Source: Rhodanobacteraceae bacterium ZG21-1 (GTDB lineage Bacteria > Pseudomonadota > Gammaproteobacteria > Xanthomonadales > Rhodanobacteraceae). From it: 64,000 nucleotides of DNA. Under the pieces are notes generated by a model that was given only the letters and a program-made list of their open reading frames with translations, had not been told where the DNA came from and did not search any database. The stretch is taken from NCBI GenBank assembly GCA_021390615.1, contig JAJEJU010000025.1:1674001-1738000 (forward strand), in the 5' to 3' direction. Positions 1-8,466 of this stretch are shown here, in pieces (the stretch's first letter is position 1; each line of letters begins with the position of its first letter). A program made the translations under genes and the position numbers.

Positions 1-1732
1 CCATGCCGTCGATGGCCACCACGATGAAGCCCAGTTCGGCCAGCGCCTGGTTGTCGCCCTGCGCCGGCATGAACTCGAAGCCGCGCACCGAGCCGGTCTG
101 CGGACCGGGATAGATGTAGTCGACGATCGGATACTTGCGCTTGGGATCGAACCGGGTCGGCTTGAACAGCAGGCCGTACAGGTCGGTCTTGCCGTCGCGC
201 GCCTTCACCGTGATCTGCTGTGGCGGCTGCCAGCCGCTGGCACGCAGGCGCGACAGATCGCCCTTGGCCAGAGTCGCCGCGACGCGCCCGTCGTCCATGC
301 CGCGCACCACCGCGATGGGCGCGGTGTCGCTGGTGGAATAGCGATCCGCGAACCAGCGTCCGTCCGGCGAGACGTCGACGTCGTGGTCGGCCGCCTCCGG
401 GGTCAGCCGCACTGGCTGGCCGCCGTCGAAGCCGACCTTGTAGAACTGCTGGTAGTAGGGATGCACGCCTTGCTCGCGGCCGACGCCGCGAAACCACAGC
501 GTGCGGCTTTTGTCGTCCACCCGCAGCACCTGGGTGACGTTGCCTTTGCCGCCGGTGATGGCACGCTTGAGCTTGCCGCTGCCGAGGTCGTAGAGGTAGA
601 GCTGGCCCCAGCCGCTGCGCTCGCTGAACCAGATCACCTCGTTGGACTGCGGCAGGTACTGCCAGTTGACCTTGTCGTTGCCGCTCTCGAAATAGGTGGC
701 GACTTTTTCGTCGAACACCTCGCGCACCGCGCCGCTGTCGGCATCGGCCACGCGGAACCATTCGTGGGTGTGGTCGCGCGAGGTGGAGACGAAGGCCAGC
801 GTGCGTCCGTCAGGCGCCCACTGCACGTCGTCCCAGCCGCCGTCCGGGCCGCAGCTGACGTCGTCGCACAGGCTGGAGCGGTGTTGGTCAGGCGGCATCT
901 TCAGGCGCAGCACGCGATGGCCGGCGACGTCGATGATCACGCGCTCGATCATGGTCACGTCCCGGTCGCCCACCAGCGGGTATTTCCAGATCTCCACCTT
1001 GGGATGGCCGACGTTGGTGCTGACCAGGGCCATCTCGCCGGTCTTGCGCTGGTCCTGCTGGAAGGTGGCGATGCGCTTCGAATCGGGCGACCACACCAGG
1101 ATCGCCTGGTCGGTGTGCTTCCAGCCGGCGTTGTCGGTGGCGTAGCCGTAGTTCTCCACGCCGTCGGTGGTGAGCTGGGTCTCCTGGCCGCTGGCGACGT
1201 CGCGCAGCCACAGGTTCCAGTGGCGGATGAAGGCTTCGCTGCGGCCATCCGGCGAGAGCACGCCGGGCTCGGCGTCCTGCTTGTCGCGCCGCTGGCAGAC
1301 GCCGGCGGCGTCGAGCCGGCAGACATAGTGGTCGTCGCCCTTGCCGGCGATCTGCCAGGCGCCGTCGGGAGCCTGCGCGATCTCGCTCAGCGGCAACTTG
1401 GCCGCGTCCACCGACTTGCCGCTGAGCTTGGCCAGCGCGGCGGCCAGCTTGGCCTGGTCGAACAGCGCCACGGCCTTGCCGCCGGCAACGTCCATGCGCA
1501 GGTAGTGGTCGCCGCCCGCATCGTGTTCGGCGTACCAGAGCTGATCCGGGGCCAGCCAGCCGAGTTTGGTGACGACGTGGTCGACCAGCGGCGCGGTGTT
1601 ATAGCCCATGAAGCGCTCGGCGCGCGCATAGTCTTCGGTGCTCAGCGTCGCGCCCTGCGCGGCCGCAACGCCGACATGCAGGGCCAGCGCGGCCACTGCC
1701 GATCGGAGCACGGCGCTCTTGGTCAGATTCAT
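1..1732 (-). CDS. S9 family (DPP-IV-like) prolyl peptidase, N-terminal part, cut by window edge
   Basis: The reading frame is open from an ATG at 1732 to the window start, giving 577 residues without a stop. The first 26 residues are a signal peptide (basic start, Ala/Leu core, AAAQG end), so the enzyme is probably periplasmic. The rest reads as the beta-propeller of dipeptidyl-peptidase IV enzymes, with repeated phrases such as VWSPDSKRIATF, QWAPDGRTLAFV and VSPDGRWF. The last visible residues (GFIVVAIDGM) are the usual entry to the alpha/beta-hydrolase domain. The catalytic Ser, Asp and His lie outside the window; full family members are about 730-780 residues. A GGGAGC ribosome site sits 5-6 bases before the ATG. 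It is divergent from the thioesterase at 1894. Likely role: release of N-terminal X-Pro dipeptides during peptide scavenging. Confidence 0.9.
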   Translation of the reverse strand, partial: MNLTKSAVLRSAVAALALHVGVAAAQGATLSTEDYARAERFMGYNTAPLVDHVVTKLGWLAPDQLWYAEHDAGGDHYLRMDVAGGKAVALFDQAKLAAALAKLSGKSVDAAKLPLSEIAQAPDGAWQIAGKGDDHYVCRLDAAGVCQRRDKQDAEPGVLSPDGRSEAFIRHWNLWLRDVASGQETQLTTDGVENYGYATDNAGWKHTDQAILVWSPDSKRIATFQQDQRKTGEMALVSTNVGHPKVEIWKYPLVGDRDVTMIERVIIDVAGHRVLRLKMPPDQHRSSLCDDVSCGPDGGWDDVQWAPDGRTLAFVSTSRDHTHEWFRVADADSGAVREVFDEKVATYFESGNDKVNWQYLPQSNEVIWFSERSGWGQLYLYDLGSGKLKRAITGGKGNVTQVLRVDDKSRTLWFRGVGREQGVHPYYQQFYKVGFDGGQPVRLTPEAADHDVDVSPDGRWFADRYSTSDTAPIAVVRGMDDGRVAATLAKGDLSRLRASGWQPPQQITVKARDGKTDLYGLLFKPTRFDPKRKYPIVDYIYPGPQTGSVRGFEFMPAQGDNQALAELGFIVVAIDGM

Positions 1733-1893
1733 GCTTGCTCCCATCGTTGGTCAGGATCGGCTGCGCGCCGCGTGCGTGCGGCGGTCCACGGGAGATTTTA
1801 ACCGATGCGCCGCGCGCGACCGGCGGCCGGCCTGCTGCCAGACGCGCGCCGCTCTGCCATGCTTGCGCGCTTCCCCGCCCGCGATGCCATGCC

Positions 1894-2286
1894 ATGAAGC
1901 CAAGCACCCCCGAAGCCCGTCTGCTCGAGATGGTCTTTCCCGATCACGCCAACCATCTCGGCACCTTGTTCGGCGGCCAGGCGCTGGCGTGGATGGACAA
2001 GGCAGCCTTCATCGTCGCCTCGCGCCATGCGCGTCGCACGGTGGTCACCGCGCGCTCGGAGGAAGTGAATTTCCGCGTGCCGGTGCGCACCGGCCAGTTG
2101 GTCGAGCTGGTGGCGCGGCTGGTCGAAGTAGGCCGCAGCTCGATGCAGGTGGAGGTGGAAATGACCGCCGAGGATCCGCTCACCGGCGACCGCCGCGTGT
2201 GCACCACCGGGCGCTTCGTGATGATCGCGCTGGATTCGAACGGCTCGCCCACCTCGGTGCCGCCGCTGGAAGCCGCGGCCGACTGA
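1894..2286 (+). CDS. acyl-CoA thioesterase, hotdog fold (YciA/BACH-like)
   Basis: This 130-residue protein has the pattern of a single-hotdog acyl-CoA thioesterase. DHANHLGTLFGGQALAWMD (about 17-35) is the family's N-terminal block, and D35 on the central helix corresponds to the usual catalytic acid. A strand block with EEVNFRVPVRTGQLVEL follows. It would hydrolyse acyl-CoA to free acid and CoA in the cytoplasm, usually as a hexamer. An upstream in-frame extension is open, but the ATG at 1894 gives the family's normal N-terminus. The gene converges on the BamE-like gene, and a perfect palindrome lies between the two stops. Confidence 0.9.
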   Translation: MKPSTPEARLLEMVFPDHANHLGTLFGGQALAWMDKAAFIVASRHARRTVVTARSEEVNFRVPVRTGQLVELVARLVEVGRSSMQVEVEMTAEDPLTGDRRVCTTGRFVMIALDSNGSPTSVPPLEAAAD

Positions 2287-2343
2287 AAGCCCGGTCTGCG
2301 ACGAGGCCGGGCATCGGCCCGCCGGCTGGCAGGCCGATCCGCT

Positions 2344-2367
2344 GGCCGCCCGGCATGCCGGGCGGCC
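2344..2367. repeat. 24-bp perfect palindrome between convergent genes
   Basis: Two 12-base arms (GGCCGCCCGGCA and its complement) abut with no spacer, between the stop of the thioesterase gene and the stop of the BamE-like gene. There is no T run on either side, so it is at best a weak bidirectional terminator. A role as an intergenic protein-binding palindrome is also possible. Confidence 0.6.
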
Positions 2368-2374
2368 GCATCAC

Positions 2375-2758
2375 TCAGTGCACGTAGCCCGATTCGGACG
2401 GGTTCACGGTGATCTTGATCAGCTTCATCGCGGTGTTGCCGATGCCGCCGCTGGAGAAGGTCAGGCTGCCTTCGCCCTTGTAGAGGTACTCGACGCGGAA
2501 GTTGTCGCCGCCGAAGTGGAAGGGGATGAAGGCCTTGCCGGTCTGGTAGGACTTCTGGTCGGTCGGCTGGCCGATCAGGTCGACGATTTCCTTGGAATAC
2601 ATACCGTCGTGCAGCTTGGCGAACTTGCTGCCGGGCGCCGGCGTGCCGACGATCTCGACGTGGTCCGAGCTGGCGCCGGCGCTGATGGCCAGCGGCGCAT
2701 AGCCCGCGAACAGGGCCAGCGTGGACATGAAAACGAGCGACTTGATCTTCACTGACAA
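2375..2758 (-). CDS. small secreted protein with BamE/SmpA-like domain
   Basis: This 127-residue protein has a signal peptide (about 1-27, ending AISA) without a lipobox cysteine, so it is likely soluble periplasmic. Residues 46-70 (FAKLHDGMYSKEIVDLIGQPTD) fit the 'L..GM...EV..LLG.P' helix pair of BamE/SmpA-like domains. The following aromatic and Gly strands (FHFGGDNFRVEYLYKGEG) fit the second half of that fold. True BamE is an outer-membrane lipoprotein, so this is a relative and not BamE itself. Function is unknown. The gene stands alone, convergent with the thioesterase gene. Confidence 0.75.
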   Translation of the reverse strand: MSVKIKSLVFMSTLALFAGYAPLAISAGASSDHVEIVGTPAPGSKFAKLHDGMYSKEIVDLIGQPTDQKSYQTGKAFIPFHFGGDNFRVEYLYKGEGSLTFSSGGIGNTAMKLIKITVNPSESGYVH

Positions 2759-2987
2759 TACTCCCTTGCGTATGACGGCCTAAATCGTGCGGAAGACCAC
2801 GATGCTTCCCCGTCTGGCCGCTCCTCGGCAAGACCGGTCGGCCGCGTGGCCTCCCCACATCCTTGAGATCGCGCGTGCGGACACGGCAGCGAAACCCCCT
2901 GCCGAAATGCTAGAGGCAGCCCCGGCGAAAAGCAAAAGCGCGGCGACACGTCTGAGCGGACCATCACATACTCAGCCCATCACATAC

Positions 2988-3890
2988 TCAGCGTTGACTG
3001 GAAGCCAGTTCGGCCAGCCAGTCGATGAACACGCGCAGGCGCGCCGGCATGTGCCGCTGCGGCAGATACAGCACGCTCATCGGCAAGGGCGGCGGCGGAT
3101 GCGCCGGCAGGATCTCGCGCAGCTGGCCGCTGGCCAGCGCTGCGGCCACGCGGAAGCGGGGGATCTGGGCGATGCCGAGACCCGCCTCGCAGCAGCCGTG
3201 GTAAGCCTCGATGCCGCTCACCGTGACCCGCCCCGGCAGGTTCACCACCTGGCGCTTGCGGCCGACCATGAATTCCAGCGGCTCGACGTGGCCGCTGGTC
3301 GGCGAGGCCCAGTTCACCGCCTGGTGGCCTTCGCGCAGGGCTGCCAGCGATCCCGGCAGGCCATGCCGCCGCACGTAGTCGGCGCTGGCCACGCTGGCCT
3401 GCGCCAGCATCGCGACGCGCCGGCCGACCATGCCTGAATCGCCCAGCTCGCCGAGGCGCAGCACGCAGTCGACGCCCTCGCGCAGCAGGTCGATGAAGCG
3501 TTCGCGCGAACCGATGTCCAGCTCGATCTGCGGATAGCGCGCCAGGAATGCCGGCAGCGCAGGCGCCAGCAGCAGGCGCGCCAACGGCGGCGGCAGGTCG
3601 ACGCGCAAGCGCCCGCGCGGCTGCAGCGCGGCGTCGCGGAAATCGCCTTCGACCGCATCGAGCTCGGCCAGCAGGCGCAGGCAATGGCCGTAGTAGGCCT
3701 CGCCGTCGCGGGTGGTGCTGACCCGCCGCGTGGTCCGCTGCAGCAGTTGGGTGCCCAGCCGCGTCTCCAGCCGCTTGATCGCGTGGGTGACCGTGGCGCG
3801 CGGCAGGCTCAGGTCGTCCGCCGCGGCGGTGAAGCTGCCCAGCTCGACGATGCGGGCGAACAGGCGCATGCATTCCAGGCGGTCCAGCAT
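2988..3890 (-). CDS. LysR-family transcriptional regulator
   Basis: The 300-residue protein has the LysR winged helix-turn-helix at 1-60 (RLECMRLFARIVELGSFTAA, then LPRATVTHAIKRLETRLG), the linker helix, and an effector-binding domain to the C-terminus. It resembles the CrgA/YafC branch in its MLDRLECMRLFARIVE start. It is divergent from the aldo/keto reductase (start 4035), the classic LysR arrangement, so that gene and the Rid-family gene after it are the likely targets. The inducer cannot be read from the sequence. Confidence 0.93.
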   Translation of the reverse strand: MLDRLECMRLFARIVELGSFTAAADDLSLPRATVTHAIKRLETRLGTQLLQRTTRRVSTTRDGEAYYGHCLRLLAELDAVEGDFRDAALQPRGRLRVDLPPPLARLLLAPALPAFLARYPQIELDIGSRERFIDLLREGVDCVLRLGELGDSGMVGRRVAMLAQASVASADYVRRHGLPGSLAALREGHQAVNWASPTSGHVEPLEFMVGRKRQVVNLPGRVTVSGIEAYHGCCEAGLGIAQIPRFRVAAALASGQLREILPAHPPPPLPMSVLYLPQRHMPARLRVFIDWLAELASSQR

Positions 3891-4034
3891 GGGCGCTCCG
3901 ATTATTCAAATCAATGAAACAGTGATGTCCATTATTGAGCATTTATCGCGCTTCGATCGAGGCTCAGAATGCCCCCTCAGATCGCCGCCGCCCGCTCGCG
4001 ACGGCCCTCCCCTTCCCACCCACGAGGCATACCC

Positions 4035-5033
4035 ATGCAGACCCGCACTCTCGGTAACGGCGCGCAGGCGCCGCAGATTTCCGCCCTCGGCCTCGGCTGC
4101 ATGGGCATGAGCGACTTCTACAGCGGTCGCGACGACGTCGAGTCGATCGCCACCATCCACCACGCGCTGGACCGCGGCGTCACCCTGCTCGACACCGCCG
4201 ACGTGTACGGCCCGGCCACCAACGAAGAACTGGTCGGCAAGGCGATCAAGGGACGCCGCGAGCAGGTGTTCCTGGCCACTAAGTTCGGTTTCCTGCGCGA
4301 CCCCAGCAACCCGGCCGTGCGCGGCGTCAGTGGCCGTCCCGAGTACGTGCGCTCGGCCTGCGAGGCCAGCCTGAAGCGGCTGGGCGTGGAGACCATCGAC
4401 CTGTATTACCAGCACCGCGTCGATCCGCAGGTGCCGATCGAGGACACGGTGGGCGCCATGGCCGAGCTGGTGCAGGCCGGCAAGGTGCGCTACCTCGGCC
4501 TGTCCGAGGCTTCCGGCGAAACGCTGACGCGGGCCTGTCGCGTGCATCCGATCGCCGCCCTGCAGAGCGAGTTCTCGCTGTGGACGCGCGACCCGGAAAA
4601 CAACGGCGTGCTCGAGGCCTGCCGCCGCCTCGGCATCACCCTGGTCGCCTACTCCCCGCTGGGCCGCGGCTTCCTCACCGGCGCGATCACCAAACCGGAG
4701 GATTTCGAGGCCGACGACTATCGGCGCACCAATCCGCGCTTCGTCGGCGAAAACTTCCAGCGCAACCTGCAGCTGGTCGAGCAGGTGCGGGCGCTGGCCG
4801 GCAAGAAGGGCTGCACGCCCGCCCAGCTCGCGCTGGCCTGGGTGCTTGCGCAGGGCGACGACATCGTGGCGATCCCCGGCACCAAGCAGCGCAAGCGGCT
4901 GGACGAAAACCTCGGCGCGCTCGAGGTGCAGCTCGACGCGCAGGAGCTGGCGGCGATCGATGCGGTGTTTCCGCCGGATGCCGCCGCCGGCACGCGCTAC
5001 CTGCCGGCGATGATGCACCTGGTCAATGCCTGA
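4035..5033 (+). CDS. aldo/keto reductase
   Basis: This 332-residue NADPH-dependent oxidoreductase of the AKR superfamily starts at ATG 4035 ([20 protein letters not shown]), where homologues start. The catalytic tetrad is visible: D53 and Y58 in [11 protein letters not shown]83 in LATKFGF, and H127 in DLYYQHRVD. The late [18 protein letters not shown] stretch is the cofactor-binding region typical of the YajO/Tas-like and pyridoxal-reductase-like branch. It reduces aldehydes or ketones in the cytoplasm; the substrate is not evident. It is followed 81 bp later by a Rid-family gene and is divergent from a LysR regulator. Confidence 0.95.
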   Translation: MQTRTLGNGAQAPQISALGLGCMGMSDFYSGRDDVESIATIHHALDRGVTLLDTADVYGPATNEELVGKAIKGRREQVFLATKFGFLRDPSNPAVRGVSGRPEYVRSACEASLKRLGVETIDLYYQHRVDPQVPIEDTVGAMAELVQAGKVRYLGLSEASGETLTRACRVHPIAALQSEFSLWTRDPENNGVLEACRRLGITLVAYSPLGRGFLTGAITKPEDFEADDYRRTNPRFVGENFQRNLQLVEQVRALAGKKGCTPAQLALAWVLAQGDDIVAIPGTKQRKRLDENLGALEVQLDAQELAAIDAVFPPDAAAGTRYLPAMMHLVNA

Positions 5034-5114
5034 TCCGCACGTCCGGCCGGCGGCGACGCCGGCCGGGCGACTGCCGCTCCCTTCCTCGCCTGCGAAATTC
5101 CGGAGAGCCTTCCC

Positions 5115-5498
5115 ATGATCGAACGTCTGCAACCTGCCGAGTGCTTTCCGATTGCCGGCATCAGCGCCGCCAGCCGCGGCGGTGGCCTGCTGTTCGTATC
5201 CGGCCAGGTGCCGCTGGACCCGTCCGGCCGCCTGGTCGGCAGCGGCGATTTCCGCGCCCAGGCCGAACAAGTCTTCGCCAACCTGAGTGTGATCCTTGCC
5301 GACGCCGGCAGCGGCTTCGAGCGCGTACTCAAGCTCACGGCCTACTTCACCGACATCGAGCGCGACCTGCCCGACTACCGCGTGGTGCGCGATCGCCATG
5401 TGCCGCCTGGCCAGGCGCCTGCCAGCACGGCGGTGCAGGTGTCCCGCCTGTTCCGTCCGGACGTCTGGCTGGAAGTGGAAGCCATCGCGCTGGCCTGA
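5115..5498 (+). CDS. Rid-family (YjgF/YER057c/UK114) protein lacking the canonical arginine
   Basis: The 127-residue protein has the chorismate-mutase-like Rid fold signatures: LLFVSGQVPLDPSGRLVG (25-42), QAEQVFANLSVILADAG, and the closing VWLEVEAIAL. Archetypal RidA uses an Arg in its 'PARS' motif near the C-terminus to hydrolyse enamine/imine intermediates. Here the equivalent stretch is PAST, with Ser at about position 104. It therefore belongs to an Arg-less Rid subgroup, and enamine deaminase activity should not be assumed. It probably acts with the upstream aldo/keto reductase under the divergent LysR regulator. Confidence 0.9.
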   Translation: MIERLQPAECFPIAGISAASRGGGLLFVSGQVPLDPSGRLVGSGDFRAQAEQVFANLSVILADAGSGFERVLKLTAYFTDIERDLPDYRVVRDRHVPPGQAPASTAVQVSRLFRPDVWLEVEAIALA

Positions 5499-5669
5499 GC
5501 CGACGGGTCGATCGCGCTAGCTGAAACCCGTAGCGCGCATCGCGGCAGGTGATGCCGTTGCGGGCGGTGCGCGGCAAAATAGCGAGATGAACTCGCCTGC
5601 CCGACTTCCCTCGCCGCTTCACCTGTCGGCATCCGCGCTCGGCATTCTCGCATTGCGCCGGCCACGCGC

Positions 5670-6413
5670 ATGACCGTGCTGGTGCTGTTGCCGGGGCTGG
5701 ATGGCACGGCGCGGCTGCTGACCGACTTCACCCAGGCGATCCGCCCGGCCTTCGAGGACGTGCAGGCCCTGTCCTATCCCGGCGACCGGGCCGCGGACTA
5801 TGCGCAGCTCGAGGCCCTGGTGCGGCCGTTGCTGCCGCAACAACACCCGTTCGTGCTGCTCGGCGAGTCCTTCTCGGGCCCGCTTGCGCTGGCCATCGCG
5901 GCCGCGCCGCCGCCCAACCTGGTCGGCCTGGTGCTGTCCACCACTTTTGCGCGCCATCCGGTGCGCTCGCTGCGCCCGTTCGCCGCGCTGACCCGCTTCG
6001 CCCCGGTGCGCACGCTGCCGAGCCCCTTGCTGGCCTGGTGGCTGTTCGGCCGCTGGGTGACGCCGCAGCGGCTGGCCACCTTGCGCAACGCCCTGCTGAC
6101 CGTCGAGCCCGCGATCCTGCGCGCCCGCACCGCCGCCGCGCTGCGCGCGGACGCCACGCCCTGCCTGGCGCGGATCCGCATGCCGGTGCTGTGCCTGCGC
6201 GCCCGCGCGGACCGGCTGCTGTGGCCGCGCACCACCCAACAATTGCTGGCCGGCCTGCCACAGGCCCGGCTGGTCGAGCTGGACGCACCACACCTGCTGC
6301 TGCAGACCGCGCCGGAGGCCGCCGCCCGCGCCATCGCCGGGTTTGCGCGCGAGATCGGTGCCCGTCCGGATTCCAGCCTGCGCGAGGACCGCCACGCAGG
6401 CTTGCTAGACTAG
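5670..6413 (+). CDS. alpha/beta-fold hydrolase
   Basis: The 247-residue cytoplasmic protein starts with LLPGLDGT (oxyanion region). It has a nucleophile elbow GESFSG with Ser67, a short helical lid, the acid strand [14 protein letters not shown], and a late His in ELDAPHLLL. The substrate is unknown. The gene stops 5 bases before the queF start, so the two are probably co-transcribed, but no functional link is obvious. Confidence 0.85.
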   Translation: MTVLVLLPGLDGTARLLTDFTQAIRPAFEDVQALSYPGDRAADYAQLEALVRPLLPQQHPFVLLGESFSGPLALAIAAAPPPNLVGLVLSTTFARHPVRSLRPFAALTRFAPVRTLPSPLLAWWLFGRWVTPQRLATLRNALLTVEPAILRARTAAALRADATPCLARIRMPVLCLRARADRLLWPRTTQQLLAGLPQARLVELDAPHLLLQTAPEAAARAIAGFAREIGARPDSSLREDRHAGLLD

Positions 6414-6418
6414 AACGG

Positions 6419-7246
6419 ATGAATACCCCCGAACATTCGCCGCTGGGCCGCAGCACGCCCTACGCGGACCGCTACGATCCGAGCCTGCTGTTCCCGATTC
6501 CGCGCGCGGCCAAGCGCGCCGAGCTAGGCATCGACGAGCGCGCCGCGCTGCCCTTCCACGGCGTGGACGTGTGGAACGCCTACGAGCTGTCCTGGCTGGA
6601 CGCGCGCGGCAAGCCGAGGGTGGCGCTGGCCGAGTTCCGCGTGCCGGCCACTTCGCCGAACATCGTGGAATCGAAGTCCTTCAAGCTCTACCTCAACGGC
6701 TTTGCGCAGGAGCGCGTGGGCGATGCCGCCAGACTGACGCAGCGGCTCGAGCGCGACCTGTCCGCTGCCGCCGGTGCCGCGGTCGAGGTGCGGCTGAGCT
6801 CGGCCGGCGTCGCCGCGCATGCGCTGGCCGAACTGGACGGCGAGCTGCTCGACGAGCTGCCGCTGGAGATCGACGACTACGGCCCGCCGCGTGCCGACTA
6901 TCTGCGGGTGGAGCCCGGCCCGCCGGTGCAGCAAGTCCTGCTGAGCCATCTGCTGCGCTCGAACTGCCCGGTCACCGGCCAGCCCGACTGGGGCAGCGTG
7001 CAGATCGCCTATGCCGGCGCGCCGATCGCGCGCGACGGCCTGCTGCGCTACCTGATCTCGTTCCGTACCCACAGCGAATTCCACGAGCAGTGCGTGGAAC
7101 GCATCTATATGGACCTGCTGCGCCGCTGCGCGCCGCAGCGCCTGAGCGTGTATGCGCGCTATACGCGCCGCGGCGGATTGGACATCAATCCGTTCCGCAG
7201 CAGCGTGCCGGCGACCCCGGGCAACCCGCGCGGGGCCCGCCAGTAG
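6419..7246 (+). CDS. queF: NADPH-dependent 7-cyano-7-deazaguanine reductase
   Basis: This 275-residue enzyme is the long, bimodular (YqfB-type) QueF; the E. coli protein is 282 residues. It reduces the nitrile preQ0 to the amine preQ1 with two NADPH in queuosine tRNA modification. Visible family marks are the substrate motif [12 protein letters not shown] (84-95), and the active-site Cys183 and Asp190 in [25 protein letters not shown] also matches the family. The ATG at 6419 gives the usual N-terminus. It follows a hydrolase gene by 5 bases; no other queuosine gene is visible nearby. Confidence 0.97.
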   Translation: MNTPEHSPLGRSTPYADRYDPSLLFPIPRAAKRAELGIDERAALPFHGVDVWNAYELSWLDARGKPRVALAEFRVPATSPNIVESKSFKLYLNGFAQERVGDAARLTQRLERDLSAAAGAAVEVRLSSAGVAAHALAELDGELLDELPLEIDDYGPPRADYLRVEPGPPVQQVLLSHLLRSNCPVTGQPDWGSVQIAYAGAPIARDGLLRYLISFRTHSEFHEQCVERIYMDLLRRCAPQRLSVYARYTRRGGLDINPFRSSVPATPGNPRGARQ

Positions 7247-7387
7247 CCATTCCCGCCGGCGCCGCCGGTAATCGACGCTTCAGATCGGCCGCGCTAGCCT
7301 GTAACGTCCGGCCCCCGGCGCGGCGCATCGGCGCGGCGCGGGGGAGCGTCTCCATTCACCTGTTTCGACTTTAGGAAACCGCTGCCC

Positions 7388-8035
7388 ATGAAACTTTCCG
7401 CACGCTCTACCGCCCTCTACAGCGCCTGCTTTGCCGGCGCGCTGCTGCTCAGCGCCTGCGGCAAGAACGATTCCAGCGCCAACAACCCGCCGGCCGGCGC
7501 TTCCACCGCGGCTGCCCCGGCTACCACCGCTGCGCCGCCACCGGCGAGCACCGCTGCAGCACCGGCCAAGCCGGCTACCGCCGCCGCCCCGGCCAGCACG
7601 GCTGCGGCCCCGGCTTCGACCACGCCGGCGGCGCCGACCGCGAACGCCGCAGCGCCCGCACCTGCCGCTGCACCGGCAGCGGCCCCGGCCGCCGACACCG
7701 CCTTCAAGGTGAGCTCGGTGACCCTGGGCGATGCCGTCAATGCCGACCACAAGGTGGGCAAGGCCAAGACCAGCTTCGCCAGCAACGTGAAGACCATCTA
7801 TGCCAGCGTGGTCACCGAGGGCAACACCGACGGCGCCACGCTGAGCGCCAAGTGGAGCTTCCTGGAAGGCAAGGGCGAGCTGGTCAACAACATCAGCCAG
7901 CACCTCGACGGCGCCTCGGTCACCGCGTTCAAGGTGCAGAACCCGAACACCTGGCCGGAAGGCAAGTACAAGGTCGAGATTTCGCTCGACGGCAAGCTGG
8001 TCGACAGCAAGGACTTCGAGATCAAGAAGCGCTGA
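7388..8035 (+). CDS. lipoprotein with Ala/Pro/Thr-rich linker and C-terminal domain
   Basis: The 215-residue protein has a type II signal with lipobox LLSAC (Cys24), so it is lipid-anchored. Residues about 30-105 are a low-complexity Ala/Pro/Thr linker built from imperfect TAAAPA and PAST repeats. The remaining 110 residues form a compact domain beginning AFKVSSVTLGDAVNADHKVG and ending in KYKVEISLDGKLVDSKDFEIKKR. That looks like an all-beta domain for extracytoplasmic display. No known family is assigned. Gene-internal repeats make the linker prone to length change. Confidence 0.8.
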   Translation: MKLSARSTALYSACFAGALLLSACGKNDSSANNPPAGASTAAAPATTAAPPPASTAAAPAKPATAAAPASTAAAPASTTPAAPTANAAAPAPAAAPAAAPAADTAFKVSSVTLGDAVNADHKVGKAKTSFASNVKTIYASVVTEGNTDGATLSAKWSFLEGKGELVNNISQHLDGASVTAFKVQNPNTWPEGKYKVEISLDGKLVDSKDFEIKKR

Positions 8036-8466
8036 GCGTCGTCGTCCACAGGCGGCCTTCTCGCGCAACGCGGCACCCGGACGGGCGCTGCGCAGCGCCG
8101 AAGGCCGTCGAGGCCACCAGGCCTGGCAGGAATGACATCATGCGGGTGAACCGGCCCGCGCGCCGGGCAAATCCTGCCCGGCCATCGACAGGGCTTACCG
8201 TCGGCCTTGCTGCGCGGCACGTGGCCGGCGCGACGCCCGCCACCGCGCGGGCCGATATCGCGGCACGCCACGCCGAGACAGCGCCGCGCGCCACACCTGG
8301 AAGCCATCGGCAGGTCTGCAATCGAAAGAGGCCGCAAGGCGCCTTGCCGGACAGCTTTCGGCGGGCCGGCGCCCGAATGGCGGCCAGGGCGAGAGCCTGT
8401 CATGCCCGATGTGGCACCATGGCATGCTCCAGCATGCCGCAGGATGAGTGAGAGGGCGATCGTCGC
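8036..8466. other. intergenic stretch before mprF
   Basis: I see no coding frame with convincing composition or RNA gene here. It contains the promoter region of the mprF-acvB operon. A modest GAGAGGG precedes the GTG start of mprF. Confidence 0.5.

Noticed and set aside
7500-7700. Possible CRISPR-like or tandem repeat array
   Set aside because: The repeats are imperfect Ala/Pro/Thr codons inside a lipoprotein gene, with no spacer structure.
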